A stretch of 64,000 nucleotides of DNA, from contig CM072511.1 in NCBI GenBank assembly GCA_036898135.1, forward strand, positions 42,387,743 to 42,451,742, written 5' to 3'. Numbering within the stretch: the first letter of the stretch is position 1; every line of letters starts with the position of its first letter. Source of the stretch: Oncomelania hupensis. Its lineage: Eukaryota > Mollusca > Gastropoda > Littorinimorpha > Pomatiopsidae. Positions 33,606-43,240 of the stretch are shown piece after piece. The translations under genes and the position numbers were made by a program. The notes under the pieces are model-generated. The model saw only the letters and a program-made list of their open reading frames with translations, did not search any database and had not been told where the DNA came from.

Positions 33606-35358
33606 AGGTTGTACCACATCAACCTGTTGAAAAGGTATTCAGAAAGAATCCCGGAAGAGGAGGTGAGGGTAGCCACCAGCGTGATTGAGGAAGAACCCGA
33701 AGAAGTGTTGTATACCTCATCCGATATTCCTTTGTTACCGCTGCAAGCGGAAGAGGGCCCAGATGATGTCAAGTTAGATCCAGAGAATCCTGACATTCAG
33801 GATGAGCTGAAGGAGATGTGTAAGGAGTTCAAAGATGTTCTGACAGATCTTCCATTGAGGACTACATTGGATGTGTGTGAAGTGACTATGCAGTCAGATA
33901 AGCCTGTTCGTACTCCTCAGTATCCGTTACCTCATGTCATGAGAGAGACAATCAAAAAGGAAGTTGACAGCATGCTTAAAATGGGAGTCATTGAAAGGGC
34001 TGCATCACCATACTCATCCCCGATTGTTATCGTTAGAAAACCAGATGGGAAAGTAAGGTTTTGTGTGGACTTTAGGAAGGTCAACAAACAAGTACAGTTT
34101 GACGCTGAACCTATGCCAGACGTTGACTACCTTTTCGCCAAAATTGGAGGTGCTAGGTACCTGAGCAAAATTGATTTATCCAAAGGTTATTGGCAGGTGC
34201 CTATGACACACTGACTCAACCAAAGCTTTTAGGTTTTGAAGCTAGTTCAGCCAGGCTAGCTATAAATAGCTTCGCCGGTGCTCTTCTTCCCTTTCCTTTC
34301 ACTGGAAGGGAGGGTGTAGGCAAGCTATAAATAGCTCACAGCCAGCAAAATGTGGGAGAACATAAGAGTGCTGCTCACATAGGCATTGAGCTGGTGTGAT
34401 GAAGGAAGAAGACCGACCCAAGACCGCCTTTACCACACCGGAAGGCCAGTTTCAATGGCTTGTGATGCCCTTTGGTTTGAAGACGGCAGGAGCGGTGTTT
34501 AGCAGAATGATGAGGAAACTCTTGCTACCCTTGAACCGGAATGACATTGACAACTTTATAGACGATGTGTTGGTGGCAACGGAGACTAAAGAACAACACC
34601 TGGCTGCTCTGCGGTCGTTGTTCCAACGTCTGAGGGAGGTCAACTTGGCTGCGCGTCCATCTAAATGCTTCTTGGGGTTCCGGGAACTGGAGTACCTCGG
34701 TCATAGAGTGGGGAACGGCAAAATGTGGCCTGTTGCAGACAAGGTGGTGAAGATCCGAGATGCTGCCCAACCGTCTACTAAGAAAGAGTTGCGAGCGTTT
34801 CTGGGACTTGCGGGGTTTTATCGACGCTTTGTCCCGAACTTCTCTGCTATTGCACTGCCTTTGACTGACAAGACGAAGGGTTTTCAACCCAACAAGGTAA
34901 AATGGGATGATGACAGCGAAGCTGCATTCCAGACACTCAAGGCGCGTCTGTGCAGCAGTCCAGTGGTGTGTCTCCCCCGTGCTGACCTGACTTATGTTTT
35001 ACGCACGGATGCATCAGACAAAGGTCTAGGGGCCGTCCTTCTGCAAGACCAGGGTCAAGACCTTCAACCTGTTGGATACGCCAGCAAGAAGCTCACCGGG
35101 GCGGAGCTTAACTACTCTGTAATAGAGAAGGAATGTCTGGCAATTGTATGGGGTGTTGAGAAATTTGAGCCATACCTGTACGGAAAAACTTTTGACCTTG
35201 AGACGGATCATCAGCCTTTGCAGCATCTAGATCGTGCGAAAAATGCGAGTGGACGGTTGACTCGGTGGGCACTCAGATTGCAAAAGTATTCATTCCAGGT
35301 TCGAGTGATTCCGGGAAAAGACAACGTGGGGGCTGACTATTTGAGTAGGGTGTCATAA
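33606..35358 (+). pseudogene. Gypsy-Z reverse transcriptase and RNase H
   Basis: Directly after the integrase GPY/F end (LYHINLLKRYSE) comes an acidic linker and then RT: MLKMGVIERAASPYSSPIVI, FCVDFRKVNKQV and LSKIDLSKGYWQVPM. The 192-bp insert (34207-34398) then breaks it and changes phase by one. RT resumes with EEDRPKTAFTTPEGQFQW, MPFGLKTAGAVF and catalytic FIDD (IDNFIDDVLVAT). RNase H shows LRTDASDKGLGAVL, EKECLAIVWG, ETDHQPLQHL and DNVGADYLSR. The stop is at 35358. No integrase follows, confirming the Gmr1-type order. The insert and two upstream stops make it inactive. Confidence 0.93.
34207..34398 (+). mobile_element. 192-bp MITE-like insert in Gypsy-Z RT
   Basis: The insert sits between ATGA at 34203-34206 and ATGA at 34399-34402. 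Removing it with one ATGA restores the conserved VPM-KEED junction of the RT. Its ends are imperfect inverted repeats (CACACTGACTCAA against CACACCAGCTCAA). It contains two copies of a near-palindrome around GCTATAAATAGC (about 34258 and 34325). The superfamily is not clear. Confidence 0.72.
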
Positions 35359-35445
35359 ACTTCTGTTAAGTCAGTCGGGTCCTGGTACATAGACTAGTAG
35401 GTTTAGCCCGCTTCCATGTGATGTATAAAACAATAAGTTTTATCT

Positions 35446-35458
35446 TAGTGGGGGTGTG
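35446..35458 (+). promoter_or_regulatory. Gypsy-Z polypurine tract
   Basis: TTAGTGGGGGTGTG lies immediately upstream of the 3' LTR, where the plus-strand primer is expected. It resembles the Gypsy-X tract. Confidence 0.65.
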
Positions 35459-37425
35459 TGTCGCGGGACTAAAGTTAAAGTTTATTTTGTGTGCCTGTGG
35501 TGTAGCTGGGTGTGTTTGTGGCGCTCCAGTGTTGACCGGTTTGGGGTGAACTGAGTCCTGGCACGTGCTGGGCGGCATTGCGTATGGTTTGCAAAAGTAA
35601 TAGATGAGTTGTTTCTCCAAATTCATAAGTTTTCTTTTGTGTCATTCGGTTAAAACTGTGGCAGATGAGGTTTAAACATCTCAGTAGTAACATCTGGTTT
35701 GATGTTCACATTGTGGAAACCATTCTTGGATTCCCGGTCGTTTGTAACACCTCTGTGTTGTTAGGCTGTGTTGTGCCTAGGTTATTGTCACCGGGGGAAT
35801 TTCATTCCATGTAAGTAGAATAAATTTTATGTGGTTTTTGTTTATTTGAGCGTAGCTACATTTTTCCTGTGGTTATGAATCAGTGGTTATGGTTCGAGGT
35901 GGGTGTTAGTGTAAGGAGGGGAGAGTGGTTAGCATTAGAAGACTCTTTCTCTATTTCACTCTTCTACTATGGTTTTCCTTACTTCATATGTTTCATTCAA
36001 CCATGTTATAATAAAATGTGCATTGCTGTTGTTTTGTTAGTATATAGTTGTTGAGCGGCTTCTTCAACTGTGTAATGACGTCATGTCAGTCCGCCATCTT
36101 GGCAATATGGCGGCCTTTGTTTACATTTGCTTTTAGTAAAATACTTTGGAACTAGAATGAACTATGTGGAGCTGTAGAACCATACATCAGTGGGCACAGT
36201 ATAAAGTTGTAGATATTTTCATTGGGTTATTTCGGAATGGATCAAACTTTCCTTGAAAATAACTTGGCCTTTTAGGCCCGGGGGTATTTGTTTTTGTTTG
36301 TCAGCTCGAACCCTTGCCATTCGGCTGTCGAATCTACTGTTTGTCCATTGATGCTTCCCTTCGCCACTGTTATCCATCATCAAATCGAGGAGAAGGAGGG
36401 ACGTCTTGACTGGCTTGGGACATCATCATTACTCAGCTGATGCCGCTGCTGAGGTCAGACGTCAAGGGCGAGCATCCGTGGTCCGAGGTGTCACCGTTGC
36501 AACCATCCCCTCATAGATCGGCGATCTCCAGCTACGTCTGGTGCTGTACAGAAGGAAAGGGGAAGATCTTCACTTCAGCCTCACCTCCATCGCTTTCCCT
36601 CCTTTCAAGCCGTCACCTCCCTACGTTTAGGGTGACGAGAGGAGGGGAAGATCATCTTCACTGCAGCCTCACCTTCTTTGCTTTCCCTCCTTTCAAGCCG
36701 TCACCTCCCTACGTTTAGGGTGACGAGAGGAGGGGAAGATCATCTTCACTGCAGCTTCACCTTCATCGCTTTCCCTCCTTTCAACGCCGTCACCTCCCTA
36801 CGTTTAGGGTGACGAGAGGAGGGGAAGATCATCTTCACTGCAACTTCACCTTCATCGCTTTCCCTCCTTTCAACGCCGTCACCTCCCTACGTTTAGGGTG
36901 ACGAGAAGAGGGGAAGATCATCTTCACTGCAACTTCACCTTCATAGCTTTCCAACCTTTCAACGCCGTCACCTCCCTACGTTTAGGGTGACCAGAGGAGG
37001 GGGAGATCACTTACTTTCAGACAGCGTTTACCTGACGTCTGCAATCATCGTTTTCTCGCGTTGGTCTACCTTAGTGTTCATCGCTAACGAAGAAGAGTGT
37101 GGGATCGTCATTATTATTATCTTTTATATAAATTATAAGGATCCATGTATTGTTGTTTAGTATGAAGTAGTTGTTGGGTCACAGGATTGAATGATTATCT
37201 GTATTATTGCCATCCATGTCATTGTAACACCATTTCTGTATCATCACCACAACCCCATCACCATTACCATGTTTTGATCATTTATATCAACTCATGTATT
37301 CTTTTGACTTGGGTTTATCTTTTTATAAATAAATGGTTGTTTGTCTTGTCAAATCTTTCTTTTGGAGTTCTTGATTTCCTCTGCGTGAGAGGATAGGCTT
37401 ATACCCAGGGGGGGTGAGCGCGACA
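35459..37425 (+). repeat. Gypsy-Z 3' LTR
   Basis: A 1967-bp LTR matching 23966-25936 with about one percent scattered differences, including a lost ATC in the 37240 region. It carries the same 88-89-bp array at 36545-37000. Confidence 0.93.
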
Positions 37426-37647
37426 TACTATACCATCAGTCTCAACAGAATATTGTATACCATAGATGTCCAAAAGTTCAGATGCCACGGTTTTACAGAA
37501 TCTATGATTTGGTATGTTTTCTCTCGGCCTTTTCGATCTTTCTCCACACAATCTGCATAATGAGTTTAACTTATCTCTGTGATACTGCCCTGTATGAGCT
37601 ATTTGAAATTCAGTATCCATTTTAATGTGGTATTTGTTACCTACCAC
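37426..37647 (-). pseudogene. N-RAG-TP-like transposon protein, N-terminal part
   Basis: This piece encodes the start of the RAG1-like zinc region: a Met near 37620, LNSLCRLCGERSKRP, a helix (FCKTVASELLDIYGI) and VETDGIV. In RAG1 a CRxCG pair is followed by a helix, an Asp-rich segment, a C--C pair and W--H---C--C; the same order is seen here when joined to 23965. Gypsy-Z inserted right after GIV. With one target copy the reading continues as DGIVYPSTLCFTC with no frame change. Upstream a hAT MITE starts within 35 bp. The true start codon is uncertain. Confidence 0.78.
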
Positions 37648-37678
37648 CTCTTCCGTATATATGCAATAAACTAAAAGC

Positions 37679-38566
37679 CAGGGATGGGCAAACTACTTTT
37701 GAAAAGTAGTCCGCTACACTACAGTTACATTAGTCTAAAAAAGTAGTTCGCTACTTTACAATTACATTTTGAAGGAATGTAGTTCGCTACTTTTATGCTA
37801 CTTTTAAAAAAGTAGCTAACTACTTTTCAAACTATTTTTTTTAAACTGTAATCACAACTGGGACTGCTAAGTATTTTTTAAATGTAAGTAAATTTTAAAA
37901 ATAAAGGCAAGAAAAAAAAAGAAATATTTTTAATGATATATGCTCTTCATCAGATTACAAAAAAAAGAAGATACAAAATATATTACAAATTTTTTTATTG
38001 ATAACATTGCAAGTCAAGATCATTATATAGGAGCACATTTAATACATTATGTATGGTATAAATATACCATTTGCAAAATACAAAAATATATTAATAATAA
38101 ATTAATAATAAAAGTCAAAAATAGAAGAAAAAAAGTTATATGTACTCTGTTATGTCTGATACAAAACATAAATACAACCATAAGGTTGTACAGGCAGTTG
38201 AGAATATTTGTGCGTTTTGTGCTTGATTTGCCCGAACAAAGACTGAGATGACTGACGCGCGCTTTTGAAAGTCACGTGGCTGGCTTTTGCTTTCAGCCTA
38301 TCACAATCATGCTTCCGTTCGCTGAGCGAGCGATCAATCTCGCGCGAGACAGCACTCGCTTCGGCTTGACTGAAAGTGCAAGTCACACGGCAAGGAAAGT
38401 AGCGTAGCGAAAAACACAATTTTAGTTACTTCGCTACTGACAAATTAGTAGTTCGCTGCTTTACAACTACATTTTTACAATATGTAGTTTGGATCGCTAC
38501 AAACTACTCCAAGTAGTAGCGAAACTACAAAATATAGCCGCTACTCTCGCTACTTGCCCATCCTTG
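37679..38566. mobile_element. Non-autonomous hAT element (MITE), 888 bp
   Basis: The ends are CAGGGATGGGCAA (37679-37691) and TTGCCCATCCTTG (38554-38566), matching at 12 of 13 positions as inverted repeats; CAGGGATGGGCAA-type ends are typical of hAT. A perfect 8-bp target duplication, CTAAAAGC, lies at 37671-37678 and 38567-38574. Both ends carry clustered copies of AGTAGTTCGCTAC-like subrepeats. No transposase is encoded. Small frames inside (for example 37940-38251) are not credible genes. Confidence 0.93.
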
Positions 38567-38574
38567 CTAAAAGC

Positions 38575-40062
38575 TAACTGAAACTTTTCAGTGCAACTTA
38601 AACTAGGTCTTTGTGACGTGGGGTTTAGTTGTTACTGGGCTTTGCACAATGGATTGCTGTAACCCTCACGACTATTCGATGGGGACCGCTAGTTTGTCAC
38701 CCGATGAATTACTTTAATACATTTATTTGTTTAGCTCAGTCTGTGTTAAGGCTGTGGTACAGAGATAGATAGAAAAATGGTAAAAGATCACTGTCACACT
38801 AGCTTTCACACGGCTATGAATCATAGTGTCCAGCCACTTGATAACAGTTAAAATCACACATTTATTTCTTCTACTCTATACAAGATTTTCGATGTACTAA
38901 TCTACCTTAAAAAGTCATAAGTCAATGCAAATGATTCGATCGCTGATAGACTAGGCAGCTGTTATCTCATCCTAGGGCACTGGCTACTAACGTTCTTGAA
39001 GATTGGACTACTGTGGTCCTCTTTACTATAGTTTCTGAAGAGTGGACTACTGTGGTCCTTTTGCTATCAGTTTTAGTGCACTTTTTCCTCTGCACTTAAC
39101 TTTCATGTAGCGGGTTTGAAGCCCTTCGTTGAGGTAGCTTCTGGTACACGCTGGGTCGTCGTGTAGTTTGGTCCCTTGACACGCTGTGTTGTCTTGTAGG
39201 GTGTTTTCCAGGGTTGCTCTCTCAATCCTGTGCTGTAGAGGCTAAACAGCCAACTCGTTTTTTCTGTGGAGTTGGGCGCACGGTATATCTCGCCTGCTCG
39301 TCTGTAACATAAGAGACGAAATTCTGCACAACCCTGAATAATAGGTCTGTGCAGAGCGTCTCACTGAAAGCCAAAGTAGCCCTCAGTGATAGCTCCACAT
39401 CTCTATACATAAGCGACGAACATTCTGCTACGTCCCTGGTCCCGGACTCTCCACTCTACTTTCCTATACGTAGTCAAATATCTTTATTTATATTTCGATC
39501 TCCATCTCTTTCTATATCACACACACACACACACACATAAATTATACACACTAAAACTGCCAATCAATCCGTATGCTGCGTGACCCCATATGGAACAAAA
39601 AATAAATTACTCATGTATGACCCATATTCTAGTCTAGTGTGTTTTTTTTTTTAAAAATATTATTATTATTTTTATTTTAACTCAATTTATCTTACACATA
39701 CTGCTTATTTCAAGCAAAAAAACAATGCAAAAGCCACCTATATCACGGGTTACAGTTTAGGAAGCGCTGATAACACACTTACGGTCAAGAGGCAGCAAGT
39801 CATGAAAAAGTAAAGAGATGTGCATTTTAAAAAAAATCAAATTTGAAAAGCCTTATTTCAAACATTTTCAACAGCAAAAGGTGAATATCGCCGTCTAAAA
39901 CATTTTTTTATATATAATTAAAAAAACCCATATTATAGACAAGAGACTAAGTACCGAAAGCAAGCCCATGCCACGTTGAAGGGACGTAACTCCGCCACCG
40001 TACATCACTTCTCACAGAGGCGATATCGCTAAGTGATTTCTCTCCCTTCTTCCTTTCTTTGG
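38575..40062. other. No gene recognised
   Basis: This probably includes the 5' flank of the RAG1-like gene. A 24-bp unit with GGACTACTGTGGTCCT occurs at 38997-39020 and 39036-39059. ATAAG-GACGAA-ATTCTGC recurs near 39309 and 39410. A CA run is at 39520-39538 and AT-rich sequence fills 39600-39950. I found no coding sequence or clear transposon ends. Confidence 0.5.
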
Positions 40063-40296
40063 TCTTGTGGCAGCCACGTAGTCCCGCTCTGTTGTTCGCT
40101 CGCGAAGCAACTCTTTGGCGACTACACGCCCTTGCAGTCGACCCGAATCTATCGGGGATGTAGTCCCAGTATGTTGGCCCCTCCCGACGCAACTTGTTGG
40201 CGGCTACTCTCGATGACTGCCTCTCGTAACGTTGACTCGCTTGTTGCAGCAGTTGAACCATTGGCTATGACGTGGATCCCGGCTTGGCCCCCAAAA
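40063..40296 (-). mobile_element. Gypsy-X copy 3: leader with primer-binding site
   Basis: From about 40063 the sequence matches the Gypsy-X 5' leader of copies 1 and 4 (minus-strand RACSRQRVASRANNRAGLRG). The 18-base primer-binding site is at 40276-40293. Gag is absent: the leader breaks off into unrelated sequence to the left. Confidence 0.8.
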
Positions 40297-41009
40297 TGTT
40301 ACACTGGATGTTATTTTTCTATCAGTAGTTGATTCAGCCCCGATGCTTGCAATCCTGATAGGTGTAACTTAGATTCGTTTATCCACGCAACCCGTTCACT
40401 CAGCCACAAGTTAGGAGTCGTCGTATGAAGTTTTCCACTTTTATTCAGCACACATCAACAACTGCATACGATCGCTCAATCGCATTTTCCACTCTACAAT
40501 TCTGAACTATAAACTTTCCACTTTCAACAACTTTCTCAACTCCAACACAAGAACTCTCTCTACTTTCAACTCTCTCGATTCAATCCACTTTTGAAACAGT
40601 GCGGCACTTATATAGTCTCTACATACTCCAGAAGAGGCGAGAATACCCCAAGCATAACACACCACAACCAATCAGAAGTAATTTCATCATCACTGTCTCA
40701 CGTCATACAACCTTATTTGGAATGGAAGCTTATATATAGTTACCACTAGAATTATCCATATGCTTCGATCGATAGTAAACAGCCAACTCTAAAAAAATTC
40801 TCAAATAATATCGACCAACTAAAATTATCAACGTTATACAAAGCTTCTTCTAATAACAACGCAAACTCAAATCAAAGATAAATACACTCTATTACTGCAT
40901 GCTCAGCAAATTAAAATGATCTCATCTATAGCGCGCGTCACACACGCAAGCCTACTATCGCACGCGTTTCACACGTAAGCCTACCATCGCACGCGTCTCC
41001 AACGTAACA
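40297..41009 (-). repeat. Gypsy-X copy 3 LTR (5' LTR)
   Basis: A 713-bp LTR, TGTTAC to GTAACA. It is nearly identical to the LTR at 16067-16775 and is followed by CACAA (41010-41014), the same 5-mer that precedes that LTR. It is therefore probably the 5' LTR of the element whose 3' half is at 16067-19558. Confidence 0.9.
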
Positions 41010-41623
41010 CACAAACATACACTGTCACCGCCACGACTCCCCCTGGGCAGACGCCACAAACAAACAACTTCCACACGCAGACAACCCAGACAGAATGGCG
41101 ATTTCCCGCAGACGGAAGTGATGAAAACACAACAATTATATATACAACTTTCAAACTATTTATTCATTCAAGCCACACACTCATACACATACAACATTTA
41201 CACATGAAACGAAGAAAATGGTGATGAAACAATCAATGGTTCGATGAAACAATGAAATGGTACGTCGGGATGATCGAAGGTTGCTATTCAACCACGTCTA
41301 TGAATCGAACTGTGCATAGCAAATGTCCGTTGCACATAACAAATACGAGGGGGGGTTTAAGCGTTAGGAGAGGGACAACAAAGAACGGGCCCACCTGGCG
41401 GAATGAAGTCCCTGTCGCCTCCTCGTAAAGTTATCCACCTCCTCCTCGCAGCTGTTATCGGACCGGTGCCGATGATGTCCAAACGTGGTGGCGTCGCTGC
41501 CCGCACTCGCCGCTGACGATGGTGATGATGATGATGGTGACGCCGTAGTCGCGGCAGCCCTGCCACGTCGACGTCTCACAGCTGGACTCCTCCAGTCAGC
41601 TACACTGCGACGTCGAGGCCAGT
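41010..41623. other. No gene recognised
   Basis: CA-rich, then GC-richer sequence with GAT trinucleotide runs near 41515-41540. Frames on the minus strand at 41357-41579 (His- or Ser-rich) follow the repeats and are not supported. Confidence 0.5.
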
Positions 41624-41889
41624 GGCCGAGGTCTTGACGAATACGTAGCTGCGCAATGACTTACGAACGCGCAAAGCCTACGTATATCGTAGCTGCGCAA
41701 ATGCGTATCTTGGTGGTCACCACGCATGCTTTGTCGCTTGCGGAGTAACGTATTACGTTTGGTCTTCCGTTGAGAGTAAAGTTGGGATATTTTTGGCGCA
41801 AATTGGGGAAACCCCGATAAAACATGGTATTCTCCTTCTCTCGTGGCGTCACGAGAAAAATAGAAGACGACAAAAACTGAAGTATCCCA

Positions 41890-42207
41890 GCCAAGATCAG
41901 CCAATTTTACAAAAGGAGAAGTTCACTGCTTGCTTGACCTGATCAAGCAACATTCAGATGACTTATTCAGCAATCCCTGTGGAATGAAATAACCATGCGT
42001 GTAAACGCACATGGTACAACGCAGACAAAAACTCCCCAAGTGAAAAAGAAATGGTCAGATTTGATGCAGGCTGTGAAGCACCTTCAGGACAAAATAAAAC
42101 ACCCTCCGACAGGTGGAGGACCTCCTCCCGCGATACCATGGTGGCATGATTTTGTGTTGGATATTCTGGGACAAGAAATATGCCTTCTGGAAGGAATTAC
42201 AGGTATG

Positions 42208-42210
<3 letters not shown>
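41890..42210 (+). pseudogene. Harbinger Myb/SANT-like DNA-binding protein, partial
   Basis: Known Harbinger partner proteins bind DNA and carry the transposase to the nucleus. Here a first helix segment (RSANFTKGEVHCLLDLIKQH) lies at about 41897-41975. It is followed, after a frame break around an ATGAAATAA, by the diagnostic HGTTQTKTPQVKKKWSDLMQ and AVKHLQDK, then TGGGPPP. The frame runs into the CT microsatellite at 42209. The C-terminus is lost. Confidence 0.72.

Positions 42211-42284
<74 letters not shown>
42209..42284. repeat. (CT)n and (CA)n microsatellite
   Basis: An uninterrupted CT run of about 60 bp is followed by CA repeats. It lies at the point where the Myb and transposase fragments meet and probably marks an internal deletion joint. 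Confidence 0.9.
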
Positions 42285-42286
<2 letters not shown>

Positions 42287-42289
42287 CGT

Positions 42290-42734
42290 GAGTCATGTAC
42301 TGAACCCGGCCAGCGGACAACACAGTTTGTGATGAGCATTTCTACATTGCAGACGAGTTGTACATTGATTGAGTGCTTGCCTTTGCAGCTGACATATTCA
42401 AATTCATTGATGACAGGTGCAATTATCTGAACATGTGTGCAATCAATGCAGCCCAGTACGTTTGGGAAACCTGCTAACTGGTAAAAACTCTCAATCACAA
42501 CATCTGCTTCCCTTTGATTGGCTGGAAGCTTAACGTATTCCCACAGCCTTCGAGACAGAATTGAGGAGAATCGGGCAATAATTCTACCTACTGTTCGTCG
42601 GTCCACATTGAACAGGTCTCCAATAGTTTGTTGAAATGCTCCTGATAGAAAAAAACGTAATGCGATCAACACTTGCATCAATGGAGGCAGAGAACTTCCC
42701 CTCGGGAGTGGGTGTTCCAGCTCGTCTCCGGACA

Positions 42735-42810
<76 letters not shown>

Positions 42811-43065
42811 TGCATTTATACAACGCATTTTTCATTAGAATAACAACTCAATGCGCTTACACACATCGTTCGTACGCATCATCACAACATTCGCACTACA
42901 TTATGTACAGATCTACAAGAGTAATGATGTCTCCTCGCCGAAAACGAAATCTGACAAACAGTTCCACATCATCATATACATCAAATGGGTTGGTTCTATC
43001 TCGAAGGACCCGTTGGCACCCGAAATTCCTCCTCAGTAGCATACGAAAGAATAATTTGTCCGTCT
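42290..43065 (-). pseudogene. Harbinger transposase (HARBI1-like DDE), partial
   Basis: The minus-strand sequence shows an N-terminal part (about 43040-42905: DRTNPFDVYDDVELFVRFRF). A repeat insertion follows, then LEHPLPRGSSLPPLMQVLIA, FNVDRRTVGRIIARF, the first DDE aspartate block LGCIDCTHVQIIAP, KGKHSINVQLVCN and the second aspartate block RWPGSVHDSRM. The match to Harbinger DDE transposases is clear. Everything after HDSRM, including the catalytic Glu, is missing. It cannot catalyse transposition. Confidence 0.85.
42733..42905 (-). mobile_element. SINE-like 3' end with (ATT)n tail inside Harbinger
   Basis: On the minus strand, sequence with AAGCGCATTGAG, AAAAATGCGTTGTATAAATG and a long ATT tail (AAT run 42733-42808 on the plus strand) interrupts the transposase. 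The GCGC-ATATAAATG-(ATT)n end resembles widespread marine-animal SINE tails. The target duplication is not resolved. Confidence 0.55.
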
Positions 43066-43240
43066 TTGTTCATGTTACGCAAAGGTTTACGACAGGAGGG
43101 TAGCAGTCGTAACTATGCGCTGAACGTCGCAGCTAAATCTAGCCTACGCAAGCGTCATGACCAGCACGTTTCGGAGTTTACGTTGTTCGTAGGCTCTACG
43201 CTTTGCGTAAAGATGCTACGTATTTGACAAGACCTCGGCC

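Larger units (their letters stand above)
23966..37425 (+). mobile_element. Gypsy-Z: Gmr1-type gypsy element carrying its own insertions
   Basis: A plus-strand LTR retrotransposon with 1.97-kb LTRs (23966-25936 and 35459-37425; TGTCG to CGACA). The LTRs differ at roughly one percent of positions, so the insertion is fairly recent. The flanking 5-mers are GACTA and TACTA, matching at four of five bases. Between the LTRs are a leader, gag, protease, integrase, RT and RNase H. The leader holds LINE-C (26147-30729) and the RT holds a 192-bp MITE-like insert. It splits the RAG1-like gene: with one target copy removed the two gene parts join in phase. Confidence 0.93.
41624..43240. mobile_element. 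PIF/Harbinger element, decayed
   Basis: Inverted repeats of about 26 bp face each other at 41624-41649 and 43215-43240 (both read GGCCGAGGTCTTG inwards, then AATACGTAGC with few mismatches). Inside are a Myb/SANT-like gene on the plus strand and a transposase on the minus strand, the two-gene plan known for Harbinger. CGTAGCTGCGCAA is repeated at 41645 and 41690. The usual 3-bp target duplication is not evident; CCAG occurs next to both ends. Confidence 0.85.

Noticed and set aside
41357..41579. His-rich and Ser-rich minus-strand frames
   Set aside because: They follow GAT/GAC trinucleotide runs and overlap each other in different phases.
42055..42300. Arg-Glu repeat protein segment at the end of the Harbinger transposase frame
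   Set aside because: This is the CT microsatellite read on the minus strand, followed by the antisense of the Myb-like gene.
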